DNA of 64,000 nucleotides from Pleurodeles waltl (lineage: Eukaryota; Chordata; Amphibia; Caudata; Salamandridae). Below are positions 1 through 11,791 of the stretch, in pieces. A program made the translations under genes and the position numbers. The notes beneath the pieces are model-generated. The model was not told the DNA's origin, made no database searches, and saw nothing but the letters and a program-made list of their open reading frames with translations. The first letter of the stretch is position 1. Each line of letters starts with the position of its first letter. The stretch is taken from the NCBI RefSeq assembly GCF_031143425.1, contig NC_090445.1, forward strand, positions 1,578,494,049-1,578,558,048. The letters run 5' to 3'.

Positions 1-747
1 CACCTTTATTTTTCTGCCATACCTTTCTTTTGCTCTCCCCATCATCTTCCTCCTCCTTCACCATACCCTCCTCCCACTCCCTCTTACACTCCTGCCGACC
101 TCCCTTTCCTTTGTTTGCTTCTACATCCCCTCTTTAAAGCACAACCTCCTCTCTCTCCATCGCAAAATTGACTTTCTCCACCTCACCCTCTACTGGCAGC
201 TTTATCTTCCAGTGGGTTAATAATAAGTTTTTGTATGTAAAGGAAGCCTGAACTGCTTCTGTACAAGCCTTTGTGGGTGTGTGTAAATGGACATGCTATC
301 ATATACTTGTTCTTCACTGGAAGCTCTCAACATTCAACATAGCAGTAGTATCAAAGCCTAAATTATACAGTGTGTGTGCAGAAGATCTACAGAGATTTGG
401 GGGACGTGCATATTTTAAAGAGATTTTAAAGGTCTGTGTGACTTTTTAAAGTTGTTGATAGTGACTATTGCTGTTCATTTACTTCTAATAAATGTAATAA
501 CAATGGGAAGAGCATTCAAAGTTGGCAACCAGCCAAACATCACATGTGAGCCTGTTTCTTGCCTAAAGAAGCCCACTGTGCCAAGAGCACAGATTCTGAG
601 GATGACGACTGGAATTATAAGTTCTTGGCTAGTTTTTCAACCAATATTTTGCTGTCGGTTCTTTGAGTAGAATGTGTTTTCAGGGGAACAAAGAGGAAAT
701 GTATAGCTCATGTAAATGCCTCAACACTAAACAGTCTTTTCTAAACT
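1..747. other. No gene recognised
   Basis: The first 180 bases are C/T-rich and the rest is ordinary AT-leaning sequence. Short open frames here show no recognisable domain and no splice context. I see no element boundary. Confidence 0.5.
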
Positions 748-1310
748 GTGAGTGGTATGCTCTTCTTCCCTTTTCCATCTAGTCTCTCTGATTCCATCAC
801 TCTCTCTGCCTTCATCACACTCCCCATCCATCACTCTCCTCTCCCTTCTGCCACTATTCTCTTAAAACCCCTTCCCTTCACAGTACAATTTAGCATTTGC
901 ACATTACACTCCACTCTGACTACTTTCCTTTCTCATCATCCTAATCCTTTATCAGCCTCATCTGCCACCTACACCCTAATCTGCTCTTCTCCCTCTACCT
1001 GCCACTCAACCCTTTCTCAGTTCAGGTCTATCAGTCACCCTATTCCCATCACCCACATTGCTAATCTTCTGCTATATTCCAGCTCCTACATCCACCTCTG
1101 GCACAATCTTCATCACAACCTCTACTTTATGGCACACCTCACTCTCCTACTCTGTAATCAACCCTTCTGTCATATTGCTTCTCTTCCCTTTTACTCACTA
1201 TTTTGCTCTTATGTCCCGACCACTCTTTTTTCTTACTCTCATCTTTTCTATCCACACCCTCCCTTCTAATTACCCTCCATTTCTCATCTCTGCACCGTTC
1301 CCATTTTCAT
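748..1310. repeat. Polypyrimidine-rich low-complexity tract
   Basis: About 560 bases are strongly C/T-biased on the + strand, with repeated TCT, CCT and CAT blocks. The bias creates long open frames in two overlapping phases (748-1269 and 1058-1453), which is expected from scarce purines and is not evidence of coding. A similar pyrimidine bias returns at 34793-35200, on the far side of the nested gypsy insertion. Confidence 0.6.
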
Positions 1311-2039
1311 TTCTTCTTGTCAAAATTCTAGAATTTTTGATAAGTTCAGTACCTGTTTGGAGCACAGCTATGGAAGCTGTGGACCTGTGTTTCTCAGGCT
1401 GTCTGATGAAAAGACACCACCACATCCACAGCCATGAGTTAATCAGTAGTTAATAACATTAATGGTTTGGGCAGGTTTTATGTTCTCTGCCTTCCAAAAC
1501 GTGCCAAAACATAATTATTTGAAACAGTTGTTTATCCAGATTGGGACACAAAGAATCTCTGAAATGTTGTATTAATGGCAAGACATACAATTTCTTTTAC
1601 AGTGCCTGCTGTCCCAATCTTGAGTTGAAAATCGAAGGCTGAAAAATAATATTTCAACGTTTGAAGTTAGAGTGCAGGAACACCACTATATCAATATTTC
1701 CTCTCACTATCCCACAAAAGCTTAACATGACACACATACCAGCACAACAAAATCTCTCTCACACACACACACACATGCACACTTTTATAATACTTTCTGT
1801 CACAAATTAGAAACATACATCCACTCACACTCTTATGACTACACATATAACACACATCCTAAACCATCTTTACTCCCAAATGTTTTATCTTCACCAACAC
1901 CAACAAAAAATACACCAACACAACAACCCATATTCACCGCCTCACATCGATTGCTCAATTTAGAGCCTTAAAACATGACCCACATGCTCCTCCACCACCC
2001 CTAACCCAAACACCTTTCACCCCAAACAGACGTAAACAA
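1311..2039. other. Intergenic DNA with a short (CA)n tract
   Basis: No gene is seen. A TC/CA simple repeat lies at about 1753-1782, inside a longer CA-rich, G-poor stretch that leads into the LINE remnant. Confidence 0.5.
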
Positions 2040-2299
2040 CATAAATAATATGCCACTCTTCACAACCTTGCACCTCCATGTCTACTACACAACTAGGCTA
2101 CTCTACAAAAACAACACAACTCACCATCTCACTCTCAACCACCATCGTCACCACGATACACGCAGACCCAACAAAATGCCTTCTAAGCCTCCTGGACGTG
2201 GAATATGATATAGAAATTCAACACTACTGTGACCCTAATACAGTTAATACCAGCACTAATGACACACCCTCTACAGGTTCAAAATATACTGCTCACTTT

Positions 2300-3052
2300 T
2301 CATCCAAAGAAAGTCACTCCACCACCAAAACACAGTCTCTAAACTGCCTACTAATAAATGGTCGATAACTCTAAAAAGAACTACCAAATGAATGTCCTCC
2401 TCACTGACACCCAACCTGACTTACTCTTCATATCTGAATCATGGTTGGGAGATGACATGTCTCCAGTGTTGCATGAAGCTGTCCTCCAGGCTATCAAACT
2501 ATCACACAAAATTGTATACGCAAAAGAGGTAGACTAGTTGTTATATTCTAGCAAACAATAAATCTCACCCAAACTGTCAATATTTTTATGCAAGGTTGTG
2601 AGGCCCTCATAACCAGATGTAACCCAATACCAACTTCCTTTTGTAACTTCCTCTTCCTTTACAGACCAGCACCTACCAAGTAACATAGCCAGATATGTTT
2701 CTAGACATAGTTTCAAACCTTATAACACTACACTCCAACCTATGCATTCTTTGGGACCTAAACATTTGGTTTGACAAACCCATTATGCTCCATCCAAAAC
2801 TATAATCACTGGCCTAGTCACATTGAACTACATAAGATCATACACAAACCCACACACATTGCTGAACACATCCTAGATGTCATTTTTGCAAATCCAGAAC
2901 TAGTTACCTTTCAAAGGATTGCTCCAGTCACATGGTCAGATGACCATTTGGCAACTTCCCAACATAAAACACCACATATCAACACACCCAAGACCACCTT
3001 ACATGCATCCACCTATCCACCATGGAACAAACTCAAATTTGAATACTTATAA
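2300..3052 (+). pseudogene. LINE endonuclease remnant
   Basis: Two family-typical motifs are visible in different frames. One is an N-terminal NGRS block followed by PDLLFISESWLG (about 2350-2450), the usual start of APE endonucleases in CR1/L2 elements. The other is LDVIFANPE followed by WSDDHL (about 2870-2950), matching the SDHxL catalytic end of the domain. The domain would nick target DNA for target-primed reverse transcription. Stops and frameshifts between the blocks rule out function. The copy belongs with the RT remnant downstream. Confidence 0.65.
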
Positions 3053-3800
3053 ACACAACTAACAGCCAGCACAGACCTAGGCACAATACATTCCATTCAA
3101 AAGCATTATGAGTGGCTACAGTAAGCTTTTGATATCCCAATACTATAAAGAACCACAAAACAAGACAAAAGAAAGCAAGTATCTTGGAGAAATACAGAAC
3201 TAAAAAAGATAAAACAACAAATCAGAAGGCTGCAACAAGCCTAGCTCAAAATAAACAAGAATCAAGACAAACGTCACCTATGTAAACCTAATATAATATA
3301 CAAATTAACAATCAAAATAAGAATTCAAAATGCTAAATGTCCAAATAAAGAATTTTATACAATTCTCACCGTATTTCTTAAACCTAAATGTATGGAAGGA
3401 ACTCATCCCAGTACTCAAGTATTCACAGACAAACAGGCAAATCATTACACAACCAAAGCAGACATTTTGGACTCCTATTTAAAACAAAGGAAAACCACCA
3501 GCACCAACCCATTAAAAAAATCCCATCCCAGAGTAAGTTAACCCAGTCTCTGGATTCCTTCAAAAAAATATCACAAAGTGAATTTATGAATCTGGTCATA
3601 GTAAGCAGGCCTTCCAGCTAACCCTCTGATCCTTGTCCACCACACATTTTCAAGAACATTCTTTTATATGCTTTTGCTGCCACACCAGTAAGAAGAATCA
3701 TCAATAATTATTTAACTACAGGAATCATTCCAGAAGACCTGAAACAGGCATCCATGCACCCATTAATAAAGAAAATAAACTCAGACCTGCATGACCCCAA

Positions 3801-3912
3801 TAAGCAAAATAATGGATGGATTAAACCCAGATCTGTGACTGGGGGTGAATGTTTGATTGGTTCCGCATTCCGTCCATCCAGTTACGCTATCCCACAGCGT
3901 TTGTGTTTTGCT
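3801..3912. mobile_element. 112-bp insertion with 14-bp target duplications inside the LINE
   Basis: The 14-mer CTGCATGACCCCAA occurs at 3787-3800 and again at 3913-3926, exactly flanking 112 bases that do not belong to the LINE reading. Removing the insert plus one repeat restores continuity of the RT-domain region. A duplication of this length suits target-primed retrotransposition (a SINE or processed RNA). I see no poly(A) tail or tRNA-like box, so the family is unknown. Confidence 0.6.
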
Positions 3913-4029
3913 CTGCATGACCCCAACAACTGCAGACCAATTACAAATGGACCTTTCCATGGGCAATCTGATTTAAAAAGCAGCATTCGTCAAGATGTCA
4001 CAGTTCATTGAAGATAACTCCATACTTTC

Positions 4030-5160
4030 AGACTAACAAACTGTATTCAGTCCAGGAAGACGCACAGAATCTGCCCTCAGCGCCATCTGGGATGACCTTA
4101 AATTTGCAATTGTGTTGCAATTGAGTTGCTGCACTACTTCTCTTAGACCTCTCAGCTTCCTTTGACACAGTTCTCTGAGACACCCAAATACAAAGACTCT
4201 AAAAGCCGACATAGAGGGGACTGCTCTCAACTGGATCACATCCTACCTTCAAATCAGAACAAATGTCAGCCATGCTCTCACTTTCTCATCAAAACATTAC
4301 TTCACAAAAGCAGAGCCCCTCAAGGCACAATAATCTCACCCATGCTTTTCAACATTTACATGAAGTCATTACCAGCAATTATCAATGAATCTCAGTTCAC
4401 ATGCTGCAACTATGCAGATGACCTACACATACTCCTTCAACTAGAAAGCCCCAAAGACATTGGGAACTCAAAAATCTGCAGTTGCCTCTGAACCATTGAT
4501 CAGTGGATGTCAGAGAGCCATTTCAAACTGAATGCTTCCAAAATGGAAATACTCACTTGTGGCGATTGGAAAAATTATGACCCACTCTGCTCCTGGCCTG
4601 ACAATCTGGGACCACCCCCTAAAGTATCTATGGAATTACCATGGACTTCAAGGTAACAATGAATGCCCAAATGGACAAATTAGCAAGATCAAGCTTCATC
4701 ACCATGAAAACTCAGCAACACATCTTCCTCCACCTGGGATTTCCACACAAGGTTCAGGCTACTATCTCACTTGTACTGTCTAAACTGGATTACGTCAATG
4801 GCCTCTACCACAAATCATCTCTATCAACTATTAAAAGACTACAACGGATACAGAACTCTGCTGCCAGACTACTCCTATCTATAAAACCACAAACCCACAT
4901 CTACCCTGCTTCGAGGGCCCTAGATTGGTTACCGGTTGCTAGAAGATCCACCTTCAAGCTACTTTGTATCACCCACAAAGAAAAACATGGAACAAGACTG
5001 CTTTTCATCAGAAATAAAATTACCAAATATATTCAACAAGAGAACCTGCCCTCCGAATTGGCATCTCACCTCAAAATCCCACCACAAAAGGAAAAGAAAA
5101 CATGTCACACCATTCTCAGTCCAGCAGCCAAACTATGGAACTATTAACCCTAAAGCATAA
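4030..5160 (+). pseudogene. LINE reverse transcriptase and C-terminal remnant
   Basis: The RT core shows PQGTIISPMLFNIYM (about 4318-4362) and the catalytic YADD box at 4411-4422, both standard for CR1/L2/Rex1 reverse transcriptases. An upstream block in another frame (SPGRRTESAL, ALNWITSYLQIRT) is the fingers/palm region. The longest frame (4641-5147, 168 codons) is the conserved C-terminal region after the thumb. It ends with LSPAAKLWNY, matching the family's AP-x-LWN motif. At least three frame changes are needed to connect the parts. Confidence 0.75.
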
Positions 5161-5340
5161 GATCCACGGATAACTATCTTATCTTCAAAAGACTGCTTAA
5201 GAGTTGGTTCTTTCCTACATACCCACACTACTTAAACAGTAATTTACAGCATATACCTGTACATGTAAACATCTATTTCTGTACAGAACATGTTCATAGG
5301 TCATTGCATAGTTTTTATATAACTGGTTTGATTAGGCAGT

Positions 5341-5655
5341 TATGGTTCTCTGTTTTATTTATTTATCACAATAGCTAAATATTACCATAACAATTCATCT
5401 ACAAGCACTTCACTATTGAAATGTTAAGGAAAAGATACAATTAAAAAATAGCATTGAGCTATCAAAATACACAAGTAATTTATCTTCAAATACTGCAACG
5501 TTTCAAAGTTTGTCTTTATACAATACAACTTTAAATCTCAATATATTGTCTTCCTTATACATATATTTCCTTTCTATGTAATCATGTGTCTATATTTATT
5601 ACTTTACTCCTATTGTACAAGAGAAAAAAATACTCTCTTCAATACACTACTCTGT
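5341..5655. other. AT-rich DNA, no gene seen
   Basis: This is AT-rich sequence between the LINE remnant and the gypsy target site. It may include LINE 3' UTR. No other feature is visible. Confidence 0.4.
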
Positions 5656-5660
5656 CTCAT

Positions 5661-6045
5661 TGTAGAAAGTACCATTTTTCTTGGCATGTTATCCCCATTT
5701 TTACTTGTATGTAAGTATGTTGTTGCCTGTCTCACTGGTATCCTGCTGGTCAGGACCCCAGTTCTCATAGTTTGTGGCCTAATGTGTGCGTTGTCAGTAG
5801 TGCTTAACTGTGTCACTGAGGCTCTGCTAGCCAGAACCTCAGTGTCTATGCTCTCTCTGCTTCTAAATTTGTCACTACAGGCTAGTGACTTCATTTGCCA
5901 ATTTCAATTGGCACACTGGACCAACTTTATATGTCCCTAGTATATGGTACCTAGGTACCCAGAGCATTAGGGTTCCAGGAGATCCTTATGGGCTACAGCA
6001 TTTCTCTTGCCAGCCATAAGGAGCTCAGACAAACCCTTTCACAGG
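5661..6045 (+). repeat. 5' LTR remnant of the gypsy element
   Basis: This stretch matches 19900-20262 almost base for base, including the CTCACTGGTATC and GGTACCTAGGTACCC blocks. It has about 22 extra bases near its start. The match stops at the sequence CCCTTTCACAGG, after which the 5' copy jumps into integrase coding sequence while the 3' copy continues as LTR. Only about the first 0.36 kb of a roughly 2.9-kb LTR survives. Confidence 0.85.
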
Positions 6046-7078
6046 TTTAATAAAACTCTCAAAGGCATGATCATGGGACTCTCCAAGAAACTCAGAAAGA
6101 GATGGGATGTCCTCTTGACATTTGCCATGCCTCCTTTTCGACTACAGGGAGGTACCCCAAAAAGGAGTGGGCTATAGCCCCTTTGAGCTCCTCTTTGGTC
6201 ACCCTGTTAGGGGTCCCCTTGCTCTTGTGAAGGAGGATTGGGAGCAACCTTAAAAGCCCCCTAAACAAGACATTGTGGACTATGTACTTGGCCTAAGATC
6301 TAGAATGGCTGAGTACATGAAAAAGGCCACTAAAAACCTTCAGGCCAGCCAAGAGCTCCAAAAGCAATGGCATGACAAGAAGGCTGTCCTAACAGAGTAC
6401 CAACCAAGACAGAAGGTGTGGGTATTGGAACCAGTGGCCCCAAGATCACTCCAGGACAACTGGAGTGGAGCCCATCTCATTGTGGAGAAGAAAGGTGAGG
6501 TCACCTACCTGGTGGACCTGTTCACTGCCAGAAGCCCCCTTAGGGTGCTTCATGTCAATCGCCTTAAACCTTACTATGATAGGGCTGGCTTTACCCTACC
6601 CATGGCCACAGATGAGGGGCAGGAAGAAGAGAGTGACCCTCTCCCTGACCTCTTCTCCAACACTGAAGCCAATGGCTTAGTGGAAGGAGTGGTGCTTACA
6701 GACTGCCTCACTGCTGAGCAGTGGGAGGACTGCAAAAATCTCCTAGGACAGTTTTCTAACCTCTTTTCCCTCACACCTGGTACAACTACCTGGTGTGAAT
6801 ATTCAACTGATACTGGAGACAGTTTACCTGTCAAGAGTAAAATATACAGGCAACCTGACCATGTCAGAGATTGCATTGAAACAGAGGTACATAAAATGTT
6901 AGACTCGGGAGTTATTGAGCCCTCTGATAGCCCCTTGGCTAGCCCAGTGGTGCTTGTCCCCAAACCGCAGAGCAAAGAAGGAAAGAGAGAAATTCAGTTT
7001 TGTGTGGACTATAGGGGTCTTAATACTGTAACCAAAACTGATGCTCACCCTATGCCCAGGGCAGATGAGCTCATACTT
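6046..7078 (+). pseudogene. gypsy pol remnant: integrase C-terminus then RT N-terminus
   Basis: From 6046 a frame with breaks reads as the end of the integrase core (LLFG and VxGPLAL-like blocks). From 6275 one open frame runs through the integrase C-terminal domain (WSGAHLIVEKKG, HVNRLKPYYDRA), a linker, and the start of the reverse transcriptase (DSGVIEPSDSPLASPVVLVP, FCVDYRGLN, PMPRADELI). In most gypsy elements RT precedes integrase, so this order identifies a Gmr1-type pol. The RT stops just before the first catalytic aspartate block. At 7079 the sequence switches to LINE. The missing RT core never reappears; RNase H resumes at 19382. Confidence 0.85.
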
Positions 7079-8029
7079 TGTGATCACATTAGCTACAACG
7101 TTTTAATCTGCAGAGACTTTAATCTTAGGTCCCAGGGAGAAAGGCCAACTACTGAGCAACCAGTATGCAGGGCTACTCAAGATTGGCATAATTATTTCAG
7201 CAAACATTTGCCCTCATTACAACCCTGGCGGTCGGTGATAAAGTGGCGGTAATACCGCCAACAGGCTGTCGGTAAATACCACCAAATATGACCATGGTGG
7301 AAAGAGCTCAGACAGACAGACACTTTACCACACCGCCCGCCATGGCGGAAACAACAGCCACCAAGGCGTTAGCTGCCTACAGCCAGGCAGAAGTCAATGT
7401 TCCGCCCACCATATTAAGACACTGCAAACCGCTACCTTTTCTGGGGCGGTACCAACAACATCAAAAGCTTGGCAAAGACACTGCACAGAAGGGAATCGAC
7501 TCACCTGTGGAGACTCAGGGAAGAACCATGCCGCCATGGAGCCTGAATTGCATACATTCCAAATGCTGTTCTATGTCCTGCTCCACTACAAACACCAACG
7601 ATGGCAAAGACAACCACGGTGAGTACAGCCGCCTAGCACAAAGGGGAGGGGGGATGAAAAAGAGTGTGACACACACATGCAACACTCAACACCCCCACCA
7701 CCAACACCACACACACAAGCAGATGCAGTAAGAAAACATATACACCCCGTACACCTCTGGAAAAATGCAAGGACAACACGAATAGATAAAGGTGAGTGTA
7801 ATAAGATAAAGTAGTAATACGTGCATCCAATCTAAAAGTATGTACACATTTACAAATCAAGGGACACTGCCCAGTCCTCAGTGTTCGTGGGCCACAGGGC
7901 CAGATCACAAAGTCCAAGGCCCCGCTTGTCTCCTGCAACAACACAGAGAGAACACTGCAGGGGCATCAGTTCCAAAATAGGCAGGCACCTCAGGGGGATG
8001 GGGAACGGAGGGGCACCTCAGCCGGCAGA

Positions 8030-8500
8030 TGGAACAACACCACTGGTTCTGTAGGGGACAACATGCCCTGTGCACTGTCTTGGGGAGTGCAAGGCCACAG
8101 TCTCTCAAGTGGGTGACTTGCCCACTGGCTCTAGAGTGGGTAACATGCCCTGTGCTCTGTCCTGGGGAGTGCAAGGCCACAGTCTGTCAGGTGGGTGACT
8201 TGCCCACTGGCTCTGGAGGGGGCAACATGCCCTGTGCTCGGTCCTGGGAAGTGCAAGGCCACAGTTTCTCAAGTGGGTGACTTGCCCACTGGCTCTGGAG
8301 AGGCCATCGTGCCCTGTGCTCTTCATCCTGGGGAAGATGGGGTGAGTGGATGGCATCTCCACTGGTTCTGGAGGGGGCATCCTGCCCTGTGATCTTCATC
8401 GTGGAGAGGATGGTGTGAGTGGATGGCTTCTCCACTGGTTCTGGAGGGGGCATTGTGCCCTCTGGTGCAGGTCTTGGGGAGTGCAAGGTCACAGTCTCTC
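8030..8500. repeat. Tandem repeat array (about 76-80 bp units) in Harbinger A
   Basis: Four units share CTGGGGAGTGCAAGGCCACA followed by a GTGGGTGACTTGCCCACTGG block. Two further units share GTGAGTGGATGGC with CCACTGGTTCTGGAGG. Element B has a homologous array at the same place (23385-23960) with different unit numbers, so this behaves like a variable-number repeat. It lies beyond the last clear coding sequence of Myb2, and whether it is transcribed is unknown. Confidence 0.8.
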
Positions 8501-8563
8501 AGCTGGCTGTCAATTCCACAGGATTTGCAGGGGCAGCCCGCACAACTGCCCATGGACGCAGGA

Positions 8564-10780
8564 CTACACACTGTCCACCGGAGGTGACGGCTGCTCAGTG
8601 GTGGTGATGTTGCCGCTGGTGTTGGCGGGAAGCTGCTGCCCATCCCCTGCAGCCTCGGATGGCTGCCCACTGCTGGTGGTTGTGCTGGTGCTGCTGCTGC
8701 TGGTGGTGGTTGTGGGGGGAAGCTCCTGCCCATCCCCTGCAGCCTCGGACAGCTGCCCACTGCTGGTGGTGGTGCTGGTGGTGCTGCTACTGGTGGTGGT
8801 TGTGGGGGTAAACTCCTGCCCATCCCCTGCAGCCTCGGGTGGCGGCCCACTGCTGGTGGTGGTGCTGGTGCTGGTGCTGCTGCTGCTGGTGGTGGTTGTG
8901 GGGGGAAGCACCTGCCCATCCCCTGCAGCCTTAGACAGCTGCCCACTGCTGGTGGTGGTGGTGCTGCTGCTGCTGATGGTTGTGGGGGGAACTCCTGCCC
9001 ATCCCCTGCAGCCTCGGATGACTGCCCACTGCCCACTGCTGGTGGTAGTGCTGGTGCTGCTGCTGGTGGTTGTGGGGGGAAGCTCCTGCCCATCCCCTGC
9101 ATTCTCAGATGGCTGCCCACTGCTGGTGGTGGTGGTGGTGCTGCTGCTGCTGGTGGTGGAGGGGGAAAGCTCCTGCCCATCCCCTGCAGCCTCGGACGGC
9201 TGCACCACCATGGTTGGTGGTGGGAGCTCCAACTGAGTCCCAGCACCAGGCCCCTTGTCCTTTCTGCCTGCAGGTGCAGGCCCCTTGCCCTTCCTGGCAG
9301 CAGCTGGTGATGGCTCCCTGCTCCTCTTGGCAGCAGATGGGGATGGTTCCTGGCTCTTCTTGGCAACAGCTGGGGGTGGCACCTTTACCTTCATTGTAGC
9401 AGCTAAGTTTGGCACCTTTACCTTTCATGGTAGCAGCTGGGGGTGGCACAATTACCTTCACGGTAGCAGCTGGGGGTGGCACCTTGACCTTCCTGGCAGC
9501 ACTTGGGGCAGGGACTCTTTCTGTGTGGCTACCTGGTGCCCAGGATCCCTTCCCACCATGAGTTGCTTGGGACACTACTGGGCACGTGGACTGGGTAGCT
9601 GAGGTGCTTGCCTGGGTTTTACACACCCTGGCCTGACGTGAAGGACCGAGGGGGAGGGGTGGGGAAGGGGTCAATGGTGGAGAGGAAAACTGCTTAGGGA
9701 CATTGGGGCGGGAAGAGGGAGAAGGTCTGGGAGTGGAGGAAGAGGGAGTGGTTGTAGGAGGTGCCTGTCTGCTGTGTTTGGGTGCAGGTGCATGGGCTGG
9801 ATGCTGTTGTGAGGTGGATGGCTGTTGGGTGTCTGAGTGCTTGCGTTTGTGTACTTTGGGAGGAGGGGGCACAGACACAGTGGGAGAGGACACGTGTGCA
9901 TGGCTGTTGGGGTGGTGACTGCCAGTGTGGTTTGTATTCTGATAGGTGAGCTGGTGATGGAGGTAGTGGATAAGGATGTAGTGCATGCAGGTGTGAGTGT
10001 AGACGCAACTGGGAAGGAGGTGGAGGACGAGGAGGAGGGGGCCACAGTGGAGGCAGTGGATGTTGGTATGTCTGCATCTGGATGGTGTTTGTGTGAGTGC
10101 CTGTGAGGGGATGTGTGGTGCCTGTGTTTGCCTCTGCCACTCTTGTGTGTTGTCTTGTGTGCATGCTGGTCTGCCTGTGTGCTTGGGATAGGTTGGGGTT
10201 GAGGGGAATGGGATTGGGTAGAGGAGGTTGGAGGGTGGAAATAGGGACAATGGCTGCCATCAGAGAGGAGGCCAGAGCCTGGATTGATCTCTGTTGGGTG
10301 GTCAAGCCAGTGTGAATGCCCTCCAGAAATGCATTGGACTGTTGTATTTGGGCTGCCAGCCCCTGGATGGCATTCACTATGGCTGACTGCCCAACAGAGA
10401 TAGATCGCAGGAAGTCAGTAGCCTCCTCACTCAGGGCAGCAGGGCTAACTGGGGAAGGGCCTGAGGTGCCTGGGGCAAAGGAGATGCTCACCCTTCTGGG
10501 TGAGCGGGCACGGGAATCTCGCTGATGGGCTGCTGGGAGGGCGCAGCTGGTACCGGGGTGGTGGCTGTACCTGTAGCTGGGGTGAGCACAGAGGTCTCCG
10601 CCACCACCAGGGAGCTTCCATTGGAGGAGGTATCCATGTCCGAACTGTCCCCTCCAGTCTCCGCCATGGTGCTCCCCTCGCCCTCCGCCTGGTGCCTTCA
10701 CCATCGGTGGACTCTGCCTCCTGGGTCCTGTGGGGTGCAGCTCCCTCCGTTGCAGGTGCCTCTGCTCCTCCACTAGATGA
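8564..10780 (-). pseudogene. Repetitive C-terminal part of Harbinger A Myb2 gene
   Basis: Read on the minus strand, sequence from about 10780 gives an SP-rich region containing SRARSPRR. A segment conserved with element B follows (SEEATDFLRSISVGQSAIVN, about 10380-10450), then His/Pro-rich sequence, a KRKHSDTQQPSTSQQHPAHA block, lysine-proline repeats (KVKVPPP, RKGKGPAP), and finally a Ser/Thr array. Amino-acid conservation with B (27590-29430) supports coding in the past. The frame changes at least twice, either from indels or an unrecognised splice. The tail looks like an intrinsically disordered, basic nuclear protein region. Attaching it to the Myb2 exons rests on strand, order and a plausible splice acceptor near 10778. 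Confidence 0.5.
8636..9235 (-). repeat. Seven-unit coding-type Ser/Thr repeat array
   Basis: Units of 83-96 bp begin CTGCCCATCCCCTGCAGCC on the + strand and contain (GGT/GCT)n runs. On the minus strand each encodes SEAAGDGQELPP followed by a Thr/Ser run. One 83-bp unit breaks the triplet register. Element B has only three units at 27650-27870. Confidence 0.8.
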
Positions 10781-11185
10781 TGCTAATGAACATAAGGACA
10801 GGATGACAAAACAAAATGGGGGGGGGAAGAGACAAAGGATACGCTTGGTCAATGGCTGCACCAACAGCACCGTTGGCGTACACAGCATCCTCACACACAG
10901 GGAACAGCCCTACGCACTACGCAATGCACTACCAGCAACAATGCTAGTCACCAGGGCATGGGGAGGGACACATACGGCTCACTGCAGCATACCTAGGACC
11001 CACACACCCCTGCCCAGTAGTGGATGCCTACTAGCTAGGTTGAAGGAATATCACATCAGTACCCTGCACCACATTGCACCTACACTGTAATGTCAGCCCT
11101 GGCCTAGGGGCACCCACAGGCACACTTCCCCCACCTGGATCCCACCCCACCAGGTGTAAGTAGCAATGATGGGCACTGTACTCAC

Positions 11186-11791
11186 CCTCTTGTTGCTGCT
11201 GTGGTGCCCTCAAGCACCCATCCAGCTCCGGGTAGGCCACCACCAGTATGCAGGCCATCAGGGGGGTCAGGGTGCGATAGGCACCCCTTCCTCCTTGGGA
11301 GGCCATCCCCAGCTGGGCCTCCGCAGTCTTCCATGCCCAGCGTATCAGGTCCTCCCACCATTTCTGAAAGTGGGTGCTCTGCCTGCTGTAGACCCCCAGG
11401 GTCCACACGTCCTTGGTGATGGCACACCATATAACCTTCTTTTGATGGGTGCTGTCCTGCAGAGGAAATATGCACAGGGAAAGGTATTATTTAGACTGTC
11501 CTGCCTGTTACACTCAAGGTCCACCATAGCCCTCCCATCCCCTTATGCACAGACATGGCCCAGCATACAAGCTGCACGCTGCCTAGGGCCCATCGGCCAA
11601 CCCCCCCCTACACAATGCCTTCACACACACCACTCCATGCATTCATGCCCCATGCTTCATGCTCATAGTGTACTCACCTGTTGGTCTGGAGGCCCATACA
11701 GCAGTACGTACTGGGGCAGGACCCCATCCACTAGTCTCTCCAACTCCGCTGAGGTGAAGGCAGGGGCCATTTCCCCAGTCACACGGGCCAT
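11186..11791 (-). pseudogene. Harbinger A Myb2: Myb/SANT-like DNA-binding exons 1-2
   Basis: Exon 1 (11678-11791, 38 codons) starts MARVTGEMAPAFTSAELERL and ends at a GTGAGT donor. Exon 2 (11186-11456) follows a CTGCAG acceptor and encodes IWCAITKDVWTLGVYS and WWEDLIRWAWKTAEAQLG. The spaced tryptophans and the FTxxELERLVDGV start fit the Myb/SANT-like domain used by Harbinger partner proteins, which bind the element and help transposase enter the nucleus. Element B keeps the same exon sizes (114 and 270 bp) and splice sites. This gene differs from Myb1 near the right end. The downstream exon is uncertain. Confidence 0.65.

Larger units (their letters stand above)
2040..5340 (+). mobile_element. 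Decayed L2/Rex1-like non-LTR retrotransposon (LINE)
   Basis: Fragments of an APE-type endonuclease, a reverse transcriptase and the family C-terminal region occur in the expected order, spread over several frames with many stops. The C-terminal block (LDYVNGLY, RLQRIQNSAARLLL, ALDWLPV) is characteristic of the CR1/L2/Rex1 group. The copy is clearly dead and has a short insertion at 3801-3912. The ends are approximate: I could not define target-site duplications. The 3' flank (5341-5655) is AT-rich. Confidence 0.75.

Noticed and set aside
748..1453. Open frames of 173 and 131 codons on the + strand
   Set aside because: They overlap in different phases inside a polypyrimidine tract. The composition explains the lack of stops, and no domain is visible.
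8030..8500. CRISPR-like repeat array
   Set aside because: Units are directly adjacent with no unique spacers, and the context is a vertebrate DNA transposon.
8346..9236. 296-codon + strand frame rich in Val and Leu
   Set aside because: It is the antisense of the Ser/Thr repeat array of Myb2. The minus strand shows conserved protein segments shared with element B.
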